Numbered from the stretch's first letter, positions 7,992 to 15,925 are shown. The stretch is DNA of 47,185 bases from Streptacidiphilus melanogenes (GCF_000787835.1 NZ_BBPP01000009.1:103497-150681), one strand, 5' to 3'. Notes: a model not told the origin generated them from the sequence alone. Program-made: numbers and translations.

Positions 7992-9521
7992 GTGCCCCTG
8001 GAACCCGAGTACCTGTCCGACGAGGAGCGCCTCGCGCAGCTGGGTTACACCCAGGTCCTGGCCCGGCGCATGTCAGGCTTCTCGAACTTCGCCGTCTCCT
8101 TCACCATCATCTCCATTCTTTCCGGCTGCCTGACCCTCTACGGCTTCGGCCTCACCACCGGTGGTCCGGCCATGCTGACCTGGGGCTGGGTGCTGGTCGG
8201 CGCCATGACCCTGTTCGTGGGCCTGGCGATGGCCGAGGTCTGCTCCTCGTACCCGACCTCGGCGGGACTGTACTTCTGGGCGAAGGAGATGGCACCGCCG
8301 GCTTCGGCGGCTGCATGGGCCTGGTTCACCGGATGGTTCAACGTGCTGGGCCAGGTCGCGGTGACCGCCGGTGTCGACTTCGGTGCCGCCACCTTCCTGA
8401 ACGCCTACCTCGACCTCCAGTGGGGCTTCAGCACGACCGCCCAGCACACGATGGTGCTCTTCGCGTGCATCCTGCTGCTGCACGGTGCGCTGAACACCTT
8501 CGGCGTGCGGTTGGTGGCACTCCTCAACAGCGTCAGCGTCTGGTGGCACGTCGGCGGCGTGCTGGTCATCGTCGGGGCGCTGATCGTCGTTCCCTCCCAC
8601 CACCAGTCGGCCGGATTCGTCTTCGGGCACTTCGTCAACGGCACCGGCTTCCACTCCGGGCTCTACGTCGGCCTGCTGAGCCTGCTCGTCGCTCAGTACA
8701 CCTTCACCGGCTACGACGCATCGGCCCACATGACCGAGGAGACCAACGACGCCGCGGTGGCGGGCCCGCGCGGAATCGTCCGCTCGATCTGGCTCTCCTG
8801 GATCGCCGGATTCGTGCTGATCGTCGGCATCACCTTCGCCATCCAGAACTGGGACAGCACGCTCAACACCGCCACCGGGGTGCCGCCGGCCCAGATCTTC
8901 ATAGACTCGCTCGGGCTGACCGGTGGCAAACTGCTGCTGCTGGTCGTGATCGGCGCCCAGCTGTTCTGCGGCATGGCCTCGGTCACCGCCAACTCCCGGA
9001 TGATCTACGCCTTCTCGCGAGACGGAGCGCTGCCCTTCAGCCGGGTCTGGCACCAGATCAACCCCAACACGCGCACACCCACCAAGGCCGTCTGGCTGGC
9101 CGTGGGAGCCGCGCTGTCACTCGGCCTGCCCGACCTGATCAATGCCACCGCATACGCCGCGGTGACCTCGATCGCCACCATCGGCCTGTACATCGCCTAC
9201 GTGATCCCGACCTTTCTGCGGCTCCGTCAAGGGAACCGATTCCAGCGCGGCCCGTGGCATCTGGGCCGGTTCAGCCGCCCGGTCGGCATCGTCGCGGTGG
9301 CCTGGGTGCTGATGATCACCGTCTTGTTCATGCTGCCCCAGGTCAACCCGATCACCGCCCGGAACTTCAACTACGCCCCAGTCGCTGTGGCCATCGTGCT
9401 CGGCTTCGCCACGCTCTGGTGGTTCGTCTCGGCCCGCACCTGGTTCCTCAACCGGAACCACCCGCACAACAGCAAGCTGACCGCGCCCGACCAGGTCGCC
9501 GCGAAGTCGCTGTCCCGGTAG
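7992..9521 (+). CDS. APC-family amino acid permease
   Basis: A 509-aa integral membrane protein with about twelve transmembrane helices, of the amino acid/polyamine/organocation superfamily. The N-terminus (LAQLGYTQVLARRMSGFSNF) and the segments SYPTSAGLYFWAKEMAPP, YDASAHMTEET and FSRDGALPFSR are typical of the GABA permease/bidirectional amino acid transporter branch found in actinomycetes. The substrate is probably an amino acid or gamma-aminobutyrate, but specificity cannot be read from sequence. The gene starts at ATG 7992 after CGAGAGGAAGAGG. It is followed by a strong hairpin at 9733 and appears monocistronic. Confidence 0.92.
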   Translation: MPLEPEYLSDEERLAQLGYTQVLARRMSGFSNFAVSFTIISILSGCLTLYGFGLTTGGPAMLTWGWVLVGAMTLFVGLAMAEVCSSYPTSAGLYFWAKEMAPPASAAAWAWFTGWFNVLGQVAVTAGVDFGAATFLNAYLDLQWGFSTTAQHTMVLFACILLLHGALNTFGVRLVALLNSVSVWWHVGGVLVIVGALIVVPSHHQSAGFVFGHFVNGTGFHSGLYVGLLSLLVAQYTFTGYDASAHMTEETNDAAVAGPRGIVRSIWLSWIAGFVLIVGITFAIQNWDSTLNTATGVPPAQIFIDSLGLTGGKLLLLVVIGAQLFCGMASVTANSRMIYAFSRDGALPFSRVWHQINPNTRTPTKAVWLAVGAALSLGLPDLINATAYAAVTSIATIGLYIAYVIPTFLRLRQGNRFQRGPWHLGRFSRPVGIVAVAWVLMITVLFMLPQVNPITARNFNYAPVAVAIVLGFATLWWFVSARTWFLNRNHPHNSKLTAPDQVAAKSLSR

Positions 9522-9732
9522 TGGCTTGACCTGTAGGGATGATGACAGTCGAGGTGGATCGCCGAGCTGCACGGCCGGGGCGTCCCGGTCGTGCGGTTCG
9601 CGCCACCCCGGACCGATCGCCTCCCACCAGCCACGAGCTGGCACTCGATCAAGCTCCGCACGCCCACGACCAGTCCGACAAGCGCGTCGAGGGTTGGACC
9701 AAGGTCCCCCTCCACCCCCGAGCCGCCATGAA

Positions 9733-9773
9733 CTTCGGAGGGGACGAGCACGAAGCAGGCGTCCCCTCCGAAG
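9733..9773. terminator. Bidirectional hairpin terminator
   Basis: A perfect 14-bp stem (CTTCGGAGGGGACG / CGTCCCCTCCGAAG) with a 13-base loop sits between the convergent permease and I36-like genes. It lacks a T-run, as is common for actinomycete terminators. Confidence 0.75.
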
Positions 9774-9780
9774 GTGTGAC

Positions 9781-10179
9781 TCAGTCCAGCATCAGCGAGG
9801 ATGCTTGATCGTTGAACAAGGCTGGCACGTCCGTGCAGTGGTCGGGCGCGACAGTGAAGGCGACGCCGTGGAAGCTGGGCTGCGAGAAGAGCGTGACCGG
9901 GGTGCCGGTGTGGTTGCAGACCGAGCTCACGAGCTTGTCGAAGCGATAGTCGGAGAGCCAACCGATGGGCTCGTCGGCGAGCAGGACCGCACCGTTCGTG
10001 GGCCGGTTGAGCCCGTAGTTCTCGTACAGGCAGACGAACCCGTCACGGCAGAGTCCGGCTCCCTGCCCGCTGGGAAAGACGTGCACGCTCGAGGGTGCGG
10101 CAGAAGCCGACTGCACGGGCGCCAGGGCGAGGGCGGCAAGCATGGCAGCGCCCAGGACGAGGCGAAGGCGACACTTCAA
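9781..10179 (-). CDS. Secreted peptidase-inhibitor I36-like protein
   Basis: A 132-aa exported protein. Residues 1-28 are a signal peptide (MKCRLRLVLGAAMLAALALAP ... SASA-AP). The mature part contains four cysteines. The segment GFVCLYENYG is the typical start of the actinomycete I36/streptin-like beta-gamma crystallin fold, and the tail repeats the pattern (SSVCNHTG, VTLFSQPSFHG). Members are small extracellular protease inhibitors or crystallin-like proteins. The start is TTG at 10179, five bases after GGAGAG, with no better start available. Convergent with the permease gene across the 9733 hairpin. Confidence 0.82.
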   Translation of the reverse strand: MKCRLRLVLGAAMLAALALAPVQSASAAPSSVHVFPSGQGAGLCRDGFVCLYENYGLNRPTNGAVLLADEPIGWLSDYRFDKLVSSVCNHTGTPVTLFSQPSFHGVAFTVAPDHCTDVPALFNDQASSLMLD

Positions 10180-10335
10180 GGATCTCTCCTCGGATCAGTT
10201 GGGGGAGGTTCCCCCGGCTGCCTCGCATGATGAGCAGACGATTCGGGCACGCCTGGTAGGCACAAGCATTTGTACGAACAATCACTGGATCGAGACACTC
10301 GCGTACCGTCCGCCAGCCGCGGACATCGCGAGGCC

Positions 10336-10398
10336 CTAGGGCCGTTCGCGTCGTCGTCCTCGTCCTCGCTCTTGGCCCTCACGTTCTGGGGCGCTCAT
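10336..10398 (-). CDS. Possible 20-aa arginine-rich peptide
   Basis: Within the 373-base gap 10180-10552 the only coding candidate is a 20-residue frame (MSAPEREGQERGRGRRRERP) at ATG 10398. A GTG immediately upstream is in frame, and both follow a strong GGGAGGAACC ribosome site. Seven of twenty residues are arginine. It could be a nucleic-acid-binding micro-peptide or chance. The rest of the gap holds divergent promoter DNA for the I36-like and ligase-like genes. Confidence 0.3.
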   Translation of the reverse strand: MSAPEREGQERGRGRRRERP

Positions 10399-10552
10399 CA
10401 CGGTTCCTCCCTCGTCCCCTGATCGTCGTGCCTGCTCGCCGTGGGTCGGGTGTTCTTCCTCGGCCTTCGCCGGTCTCTGTGGAGAGGCCGGTGCCGGGCA
10501 AGGACGGTTCGTCGTCTTCGCGCCGCCACTGGTGCGGGATGACACTGGCGGT

Positions 10553-11230
10553 ATGGACGTTCCAGCCGAGCAGGGCGGTGTCGGCACATCGCCGGTGCCG
10601 TTGACGCCGATGTGGCCCGTCATCGGGTCCTTGCCCGGGGTGGACCGGGAAGCGGAGTTCGCCTTCGAGCCGCTGTGGAACGGCGCCCGGGTGCTTGTCC
10701 ACCTGCCCGGCGACGGCACCCTGCTGCTCCGCGGCGGCACCTGCGGTGTCGATGTCACCGGCCTGTACCCGGAGCTGGAACACCTTCCCGAGCTGCTGCC
10801 CGACGGTCTGGAAGCGGTCCTGGACGGCGAAGTCGTCGCCCCCGACCCCGACACAGCGCGGCCGACGTCGGTCGCGCGCATCCAGGAGCGGATGAGCCTG
10901 CGCCACCCGGGCGCCATCGCCCACGCGCTGGCCGAACTTCCTATCCAGCTGGTTCTCTACGACGTCCTCTACCTCGGCAACGAGCCCACCCTGCTCCAGC
11001 CGTACACCGCACGCCGGGCACTGCTGGACGACCTCGACATCACCGGCCCCCACGTACTGGTGCCGCCGTACTGGCCGGCCATGGCCCGCGAGGCGTACGA
11101 CCACAACCTCCAAGAGGGTTTCGACGGGGTCGTCGCCAAACGACTCACCAGCGTGTACAAGCCAGGCCGGCGCAGCACCGAGTGGATCCGCGTCAAGCAC
11201 CTCGCCCCCACCTGGAGCCCCGGCACCTGA
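10553..11230 (+). CDS. ATP-dependent DNA ligase-like nucleotidyltransferase domain lacking the catalytic lysine
   Basis: A 225-aa homologue of the adenylation domain of LigD-type ATP ligases used in non-homologous end joining. Motif III (VLDGEVVAPD) and motifs IV/V (EGFDGVVAKR, KPGRRSTEWIRVK) are intact. Motif I, normally E-x-K-W-D-G-x-R, reads EPLWNGARV: the AMP-accepting lysine is leucine and the aspartate is asparagine. The C-terminal OB-fold is also missing, and the protein stops eight residues after motif V. Ligation is therefore unlikely. It may be a non-catalytic DNA- or nucleotide-binding protein or a decaying gene. The start at 10553 follows a GACACT element by six bases, suggesting leaderless transcription. 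An in-frame GTG at 10532 is an alternative. Confidence 0.8.
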   Translation: MDVPAEQGGVGTSPVPLTPMWPVIGSLPGVDREAEFAFEPLWNGARVLVHLPGDGTLLLRGGTCGVDVTGLYPELEHLPELLPDGLEAVLDGEVVAPDPDTARPTSVARIQERMSLRHPGAIAHALAELPIQLVLYDVLYLGNEPTLLQPYTARRALLDDLDITGPHVLVPPYWPAMAREAYDHNLQEGFDGVVAKRLTSVYKPGRRSTEWIRVKHLAPTWSPGT

Positions 11231-11303
11231 CCGGACAGCTGCCGGACGCGCACGGCCGTGAGCATCCGTCGCCGTGGCGGACAGCCGTGTGAGACTTGCC
11301 GGT

Positions 11304-11675
11304 ATGGAATCGAACCCGGTCCTCCCCCGAGGCTTCCATGCCGTGACGCCCCGCATGTTCGTCGACGACGTGGAGGCCGCTGTCGGGTTCCTGCGCGCGG
11401 TGTTCGACGCCACGGGCGAGGTCCAGCCGAACCGTCCGGCGCAGGTGCGCATCGGAGACTCCGTGGTCATGGTGTCGGGCGCGGACCAGCGCGAGGCCTT
11501 CCCCGCCTTCCTGTACGTCTACGTCGACGATGTCGACACCAGATACCGCCGTGCGCTCGCGACCGGCGCGGAGAGCCTGGAGGAGCCCAGCGACACCCCG
11601 TACGGCGATCGCCGCGCGATGGTCCGCGACCCGTTCGGCAACGTGTTCCAGATCGCCACGCACCAACGCTCCTGA
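11304..11675 (+). CDS. VOC (glyoxalase/bleomycin-resistance) family protein, PhnB-like
   Basis: A 123-aa cytoplasmic protein of the vicinal-oxygen-chelate fold, with the paired beta-alpha-beta-beta-beta units of glyoxalase I and PhnB-like proteins: TPRMFVDDVEAAVGFLRAVFDA, then VRIGDSVVMVSGA, YVDDVDTRYRRALATGAES and the terminal DPFGNVFQIATH. The glutamate usually ending the last strand (W-x-I-A-x-H-x-E) is shifted. Substrate unknown. The ATG at 11304 has a GAGACT box seven bases upstream and no ribosome site, consistent with a leaderless transcript. Confidence 0.87.
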   Translation: MESNPVLPRGFHAVTPRMFVDDVEAAVGFLRAVFDATGEVQPNRPAQVRIGDSVVMVSGADQREAFPAFLYVYVDDVDTRYRRALATGAESLEEPSDTPYGDRRAMVRDPFGNVFQIATHQRS

Positions 11676-11902
11676 ACGGTGCCCGCGGGGCGTGCCCAGC
11701 AGGCGTTCCGGGCGCTGGCGCGCGCCGTACGCGGGAAGCACATAGGGTCGTCCCACACGAACATTCAGGCCCGACGCCGTGAGACGGCCCGCCGGCCCAC
11801 CCGAGCCGTGACCTCCGGCCTCCGCGGCCGCAGAGCAGCGCCGCTGGAAGGACTGACGACCGGGCCGCCCGGCGCGTTCGCCATCCCGGCAAGGAGGTCA
11901 CC

Positions 11903-12502
11903 GTGGCTGCTCTGACCCCCGGTTTCCGTGCCCGCAGACGGGCGCCCGGCGACCGCCTTCCCCCGGGCCAGTTCACGACCGAGGGCTTCCCGGTCCTGTC
12001 CGCCGGCCCGACCCCCGTCGTAGGAACCGACCGCTGGGAGCTCACGCTGACCACGGAGACGGGGGACCGGCGCTCCTGGACGTGGTCCCGGCTGATGGCT
12101 CTGCCGCAGGACGACCTCACCACGGACCTGCACTGCGTCACCCGCTGGTCCAAGTTCGACACCCGGTGGGGCGGGGTGAGCCTGGACGTGCTGCTCGAGG
12201 GCGTGGACACCCACGCGACGTACGCGTGGATCGAGTCCTACGGGGGCTACACCACCAACCTGCCCCTGGCAGACCTGAGAGACGGCAAGGCGTGGATCGC
12301 GCACACCTACGACGGGCGTCCCCTCCCCGCCGAACACGGAGGCCCGGCACGGCTGCTGGTCCCGCACCTGTACCTCTGGAAGTCCGCGAAGTGGATCAGC
12401 GGCATCCAGTTGCGCCTCACCGACCAGCAGGGGTTCTGGGAGTCCCTGGGCTACCACGACTACGGCGACCCATGGCGCGAGCAGCGCACCTGGGGCGACT
12501 GA
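11903..12502 (+). CDS. Sulfite oxidase-like molybdopterin-dependent oxidoreductase
   Basis: A 199-aa protein consisting essentially of the oxidoreductase molybdopterin-binding domain of the sulfite oxidase/MsrP(YedY) family. The molybdenum-ligating cysteine is C78 in DLHCVTRWSKFDTRW, followed by the typical GVSLDVLLEG, YTTNLPLADL and VPHLYLWKSAKWISGI segments. No twin-arginine signal is evident, so it is probably cytoplasmic. The GTG at 11903 has an AAGGAGG ribosome site. It is 13 bases from a ferredoxin-reductase-like gene and 3 genes form one operon, so that flavoprotein is the likely electron partner. The substrate is unknown. Molybdopterin dependence links it to the molybdenum genes at 18-24 kb. 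Confidence 0.9.
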   Translation: MAALTPGFRARRRAPGDRLPPGQFTTEGFPVLSAGPTPVVGTDRWELTLTTETGDRRSWTWSRLMALPQDDLTTDLHCVTRWSKFDTRWGGVSLDVLLEGVDTHATYAWIESYGGYTTNLPLADLRDGKAWIAHTYDGRPLPAEHGGPARLLVPHLYLWKSAKWISGIQLRLTDQQGFWESLGYHDYGDPWREQRTWGD

Positions 12503-12515
12503 CCGGGAGGCGCGG

Positions 12516-13229
12516 ATGAGCGGCTGGACGGTGGCGCGGCTGGTGGCGCGGACCAAGGAGTCGGACACGGCCCGCACGCTGCACCTGCAGGTCCCGGGGT
12601 GGCCGGGTCATCTGGCCGGCCAGCACATCGACGTCCGGCTCACCGCCGACGACGGCTACCAGGCCGTCCGCAGCTACTCCCTGTCGGCGCCGGCCGACGG
12701 CGACCAGGTCGCCATCTCCGTGCAGCCGGCCCCGTACGGCGAGGTGTCCCCCTACCTGGTCGAGGAGTTTCCGGAAGGCGCCGACATCGAGGTCCGCGGG
12801 CCGCTCGGCGGCTGGTTCGTGTGGCGCCCGGACCGCACGGAGCCGGTCCTGCTCGTGGCCGGCGGGTCGGGCGTCGCCCCGCTGGTCGCGATGCTGCGGG
12901 CTCGCCTCGCCCTGCCCGACGGACCGGCGTTCCGCCTGGTCTACTCCTTGCGCCGTCCGCAGGAGCGCTGGTTCGGCGACAGCCTGGACGCGCTCGACGG
13001 CCGCTCGGACGTCGCAGTGGACTACGCGTACACCCGCGAAGCCGCGCCCGGGGCCACCCGCCCGGTCGGCCGGGTCCGCCAGGAGGACCTGCTGATCGAC
13101 GGCTTCACTCCGGCGCAGCGGCCGCTCTGCTTCGTCTGCGGCCCCACGGCGTTCGTGGAGCACTGCGCCGACATCCTCGTCGCACTCGGGCACCGGCCGG
13201 ACCGGGTGCGCACCGAACGCTTCGGCTGA
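12516..13229 (+). CDS. FAD/NAD(P)-binding ferredoxin-reductase-like oxidoreductase
   Basis: A 237-aa soluble flavoprotein of the ferredoxin-NADP reductase superfamily. The FAD-binding barrel covers about residues 1-100 with the R-x-Y-S motif in AVRSYSLSAP. The NAD(P) domain begins with LLVAGGSGVAPLVAMLRA and ends with FVCGPTAFVEHCADIL and the C-terminal TERFG. No 2Fe-2S domain is attached. It starts at ATG 12516 after GGGAGG, 13 bases behind the sulfite-oxidase-like gene, and is followed 26 bases later by the DUF6510 gene. It very likely delivers electrons from NAD(P)H to the molybdoenzyme encoded upstream, possibly through a further carrier. Confidence 0.9.
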   Translation: MSGWTVARLVARTKESDTARTLHLQVPGWPGHLAGQHIDVRLTADDGYQAVRSYSLSAPADGDQVAISVQPAPYGEVSPYLVEEFPEGADIEVRGPLGGWFVWRPDRTEPVLLVAGGSGVAPLVAMLRARLALPDGPAFRLVYSLRRPQERWFGDSLDALDGRSDVAVDYAYTREAAPGATRPVGRVRQEDLLIDGFTPAQRPLCFVCGPTAFVEHCADILVALGHRPDRVRTERFG

Positions 13230-13255
13230 CAGCCGGCCCGATCCAGGAGGAAGTC

Positions 13256-13516
13256 ATGCCCGTGCAGGACGGGAACGCACTCGCCGGTCCCCTGTCGGAG
13301 GTCTTCGCCGTGGAGGTGACCAGCGCGTGGCGCCTGTGTCCCGGGTGCGGGACCGACAGCACGGTCGGCGCCCTGCGCGTCTACACCATGGGAACGGCCG
13401 CGGTCGCCCGCTGCCCCCACTGCGGGGAGATCGCCTTCCGCCTGGCGCGGCACGCCGAAACGCTCTGGCTCGACTTCGGAGGCGGCGGCGCCCTGCGCAT
13501 CCCGGTCACCGGCTGA
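13256..13516 (+). CDS. DUF6510 family zinc-ribbon protein
   Basis: An 86-aa protein with two C-x2-C knuckles (C28PGC31 and C53PHC56) that should bind one zinc ion, set in a beta-rich fold (VEVTSAWRLCPGCG, ARCPHCGEIAFRLARH, TLWLDFGG). It matches the small actinomycete DUF6510 proteins. The ATG at 13256 has an AGGAGG site. Its place as the third gene of the molybdoenzyme/flavoprotein operon implies a role in assembly, folding or electron transfer of that pair, but no function is established that I know of. A rubredoxin-type iron site is possible with the same cysteine spacing. Confidence 0.83.
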   Translation: MPVQDGNALAGPLSEVFAVEVTSAWRLCPGCGTDSTVGALRVYTMGTAAVARCPHCGEIAFRLARHAETLWLDFGGGGALRIPVTG

Positions 13517-13676
13517 CGGTCCTCCGCCTCGGCCCCGATCTGACGGGCAGACAACAGAGGTGCCAGTTCCCCAGATGCGCGGTCGGGTGACCCGGCGGAC
13601 GATGAACGAAGGAGCGTATCCGGACGTGCGGGCCACCGTGAGATGTGGCTGATTCCCAAGGCCGGGAGGTGCTTCT

Positions 13677-14348
13677 GTGAGTCAATCCCATGTCGTGAGG
13701 ACGGGAGCGCAAGCCTCGTCCACGCAGCCACCCGCGGGCACCGGGGGGCGCGACCTGTTCTGGGCCTTCGCCCCCTGGATCATCTTCGACGTGGTCGCCG
13801 GGCCCAGCACCTGGAAGCTGGCCGCCTTCGCGGCCCTGGTCGCCTCCGTCGTGCTGGCCGTCCCTGACGTACGGAAAGGGCGCGGCGCACCCAGACTTCT
13901 GGACCTGGTGGGGATCGTCTTCTTCGCTGTCATCAGCCTCCTGGCGCTCGGGCTGGACCGGGGACAGCTGCTCTGGCTGGAGACCTACGCCCAGGTCATC
14001 TCCAACGGCGTGCTGGCGGTCACCGCGCTGGGGTCACTGCTGTTCGTCCCGTTCACCGAGGCCTACGCACGCGAGTCGGCGCCGCCCGCGGTCTGGAACA
14101 CACCGGCGTTCAAGCAGATCAACCGGGTGCTCACTGCGGTGTGGGGGCTGGTCTTCGCCGTGACGGCGGTCCTCGGCCTGATCGCGCTGCACGTGACGTC
14201 CGGCGCGGACTGGCTGAACTGGGTCATCCCGGCCATCCTGCTCGTCGTGGCCGTGCGCTTCAGCCGCTGGTACCCGGCCTACGTCCGTGCCCGGAACCAC
14301 CCTGCGGACACGGCCCCACCGGCAGCCGACGGCCACGCCCCGCACTGA
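13677..14348 (+). CDS. Multi-pass membrane protein of unknown function
   Basis: A 223-aa protein with about six predicted membrane segments (for example FWAFAPWIIFDVVAG, LAAFAALVASVVLAV, IVFFAVISLLALGL, VLTAVWGLVFAVTAVLGLIAL, WVIPAILLVVAVRF) and polar ends. The segment between helices (EAYARESAPPAVWNTPAFKQIN) is conserved-looking and resembles an unnamed family found beside actinomycete redox genes. The GTG at 13677 is preceded by GGGAGGT. It lies 160 bases beyond the three-gene redox operon on the same strand but has its own upstream gap, so co-transcription is uncertain. Confidence 0.75.
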   Translation: MSQSHVVRTGAQASSTQPPAGTGGRDLFWAFAPWIIFDVVAGPSTWKLAAFAALVASVVLAVPDVRKGRGAPRLLDLVGIVFFAVISLLALGLDRGQLLWLETYAQVISNGVLAVTALGSLLFVPFTEAYARESAPPAVWNTPAFKQINRVLTAVWGLVFAVTAVLGLIALHVTSGADWLNWVIPAILLVVAVRFSRWYPAYVRARNHPADTAPPAADGHAPH

Positions 14349-14399
14349 CTCCGCCCGCGGACGCCGAACGCGAAGCCTTGGGCGGGCAGCGCGGCGGCG

Positions 14400-14621
14400 T
14401 CATTCGCCCGCGGCGTCCTCGGCCTCCCAGCGCAGCAGGTCCCCCGGCTGGCAGTCGAGCACGTCGCAGAGCGCGGCAAGGGTCGCGAACCGCACCGCCT
14501 TGGCTCGGCCGTTCTTGAGGACGGCCAGGTTGGCGGGCGTGATCCCCACGCGCTCGGCGAGCTCGCCCACGGACATCTTCCGCCTGGCCAGCATCACGTC
14601 GATGTCGACGGCGATCGGCAT
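14400..14621 (-). CDS. Cro/CI-type (XRE, YozG-like) helix-turn-helix regulator
   Basis: A 73-aa DNA-binding protein made almost wholly of one Cro/CI helix-turn-helix (LARRKMSVGELAERVGITPANLAVLKNG), ending with the family hallmark LCDVLDCQPGDLLRWE. Such mini-repressors are typically encoded with a DUF2975 membrane protein. Here the ATG at 14621 shares one base with the DUF2975 stop (TGATG). It probably represses its own operon through the inverted repeat at 15144-15160. Confidence 0.93.
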   Translation of the reverse strand: MPIAVDIDVMLARRKMSVGELAERVGITPANLAVLKNGRAKAVRFATLAALCDVLDCQPGDLLRWEAEDAAGE

Positions 14622-15121
14622 CAGATCACCTCGTCCAACTCGGCCTGCATCCGCGCCGCTTCGACATCACGCGCGACGGCCTGGGCGAGCAGCATCCTCA
14701 GCACGAGCACGATGAGCGCGACCCCCAGGATGGCGACGCCGACGCCGCCCATGATGAGGGTGACGCCCGGGTCGTCCCGCTGACCGGGCGCATTCAGGGC
14801 CGTGACCGCGAACCACAGGAGGGCGGCCGCGACGATCGCCCCGATCACGCCGTCCACGTACCGGAAAGCGGCGAGGGAGAAGACGGTGCCGCGGCGCACC
14901 ATGGCCACGAGCCGCCACACACAGCCCAGCGCGACCTGGGCCGACACCATCCCCAGGATCGTGATCACGCGGAACCCGGTCAGCGGGACCGATGCGTCCT
15001 CCGGGTCGCTCCCGCTGGCCAACACCCACACCATCAACGCCTGCACGAAAACGGTGCCGGCGAGCACCAGCACGATCACGGCACGCAACGCACACACAGC
15101 CAGCTTGCCCATCGCCCTCAT
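14621..15121 (-). CDS. DUF2975 domain membrane protein
   Basis: A 166-aa membrane protein with four transmembrane helices (VCALRAVIVLVLAGTVFVQALMVWV, VITILGMVSAQVALGCVWRLVAMV, VDGVIGAIVAAALLWFAVTAL, TLIMGGVGVAILGVALIVLVLRML) and a charged C-terminus, matching the DUF2975 family. Function is unknown. Consistent pairing with a YozG-like repressor suggests a membrane signal that modulates the repressor. It is the first gene of a two-gene operon. An internal ATG at 15112 is an alternative start. Confidence 0.88.
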   Translation of the reverse strand: MRAMGKLAVCALRAVIVLVLAGTVFVQALMVWVLASGSDPEDASVPLTGFRVITILGMVSAQVALGCVWRLVAMVRRGTVFSLAAFRYVDGVIGAIVAAALLWFAVTALNAPGQRDDPGVTLIMGGVGVAILGVALIVLVLRMLLAQAVARDVEAARMQAELDEVI

Positions 15122-15143
15122 CCCATCGATTGACGGCAGGAAT

Positions 15144-15160
15144 CTATCGATTGTCGATAG
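15144..15160. promoter_or_regulatory. Operator-like inverted repeat ahead of the DUF2975/HTH operon
   Basis: A perfect palindrome CTATCGA-TTG-TCGATAG lies 22 bases upstream of the DUF2975 start. A further ATCGATTG copy sits at 15125-15132. This is the likely binding site of the YozG-like regulator. Confidence 0.7.
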
Positions 15161-15260
15161 CTACGGCAAGGATGTCGGCGCTTCGGCAACCTCCGCGTGC
15201 GGACGGGCCGCCCCGGCGGCGCAGAAATCCCCTACGACAACCCCGGCGCCGGGCTTGTTC

Positions 15261-15276
15261 TTGAATGGTCGCTCAT
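15261..15276. promoter_or_regulatory. Operator-like site at the tetR promoter
   Basis: TTGAATGGTCGCTCAT just upstream of the TetR start matches, in its outer arms and the TCGCTCA core, the site at 15926-15941. It is the probable autoregulatory operator. Confidence 0.65.
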
Positions 15277-15289
15277 GTATTTTTCTGCC

Positions 15290-15874
15290 ATGCCCCGACC
15301 TCGAGAGTTCGAGCCCGATGCCGTGCTGAACCAGGCCATGCTGCGGTTCTGGTGGCAGGGGTACCGGGCCACGTCCATCGAGGATCTCGTGAAGGCGACC
15401 GGAGTGAAGCCCGGCAGTCTCTACAGCGCGTTCCCCGGCGGCAAGCGGACGCTGTTCCTGAAGTCGCTGGAGCGGTATTCCAAACTGGTCGTTCCCCAGA
15501 AGCTCGGCGAACTCGCGGCGCCCGGCGCCTCACTGGCCGCACTGCGCGGCTACTTCGACGGGCTGGTGCACGACCTGCTCAGCCCGGAGGGCCGACAGGG
15601 GTGCCTGCTGGTGAACACCGCGATCGAGAACGCAGCCGAGGACGACGAGGCTGCCGCCGTCGTGCGCGGTCACCTGGCCCGCCTCGAGGAGTGCATGTCC
15701 ACGGCCCTGCGCAACGCCCGCGACGACGGAGAGGTACGCCCCTCCGTCGACCCGGCCGGCAACGCCAAGCTGCTGGTGGCGACCTGCCAGGGGCTGATGG
15801 TCGTGGGGAAGGCCAACCCCGACGAGACGCTCCTGCGCGCCATCGTCGACAACGCCTTCGCCGCCCTCGTCTGA
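15290..15874 (+). CDS. TetR/AcrR family transcriptional regulator
   Basis: A 194-aa repressor. The N-terminal 45 residues are the TetR helix-turn-helix (LNQAMLRFWWQGYRATSIEDLVKATGVKPGSLYSAFPGGKRTLF), and the remainder is the ligand-binding C-terminal domain of the AcrR/YcdC-like type with GCLLVNTAIENA. It starts at ATG 15290; an in-frame ATG at 15275 is also possible. Similar operator sequences lie at its own promoter and in front of the quinone-oxidoreductase gene that follows, so it most likely represses both and is released by an electrophile or quinone-like ligand. Confidence 0.93.
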   Translation: MPRPREFEPDAVLNQAMLRFWWQGYRATSIEDLVKATGVKPGSLYSAFPGGKRTLFLKSLERYSKLVVPQKLGELAAPGASLAALRGYFDGLVHDLLSPEGRQGCLLVNTAIENAAEDDEAAAVVRGHLARLEECMSTALRNARDDGEVRPSVDPAGNAKLLVATCQGLMVVGKANPDETLLRAIVDNAFAALV

Positions 15875-15886
15875 GTTTTCGTCCAG

Positions 15887-15914
15887 GGCCACCGCACCCG
15901 GTGGCCTCTTTTTC
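15887..15914 (+). terminator. Intrinsic terminator of the tetR transcript
   Basis: A perfect 8-bp stem GGCCACCG-CACC-CGGTGGCC is followed by TCTTTTT, a textbook rho-independent terminator 12 bases past the tetR stop. The downstream oxidoreductase must use its own promoter. Confidence 0.88.
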
Positions 15915-15925
15915 GGCGCACATAG

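Noticed and set aside
9539-9808. Plus-strand 89-aa frame between the permease and I36-like genes
   Set aside because: It runs through the terminator hairpin, has no ribosome site and a shadow-like composition.
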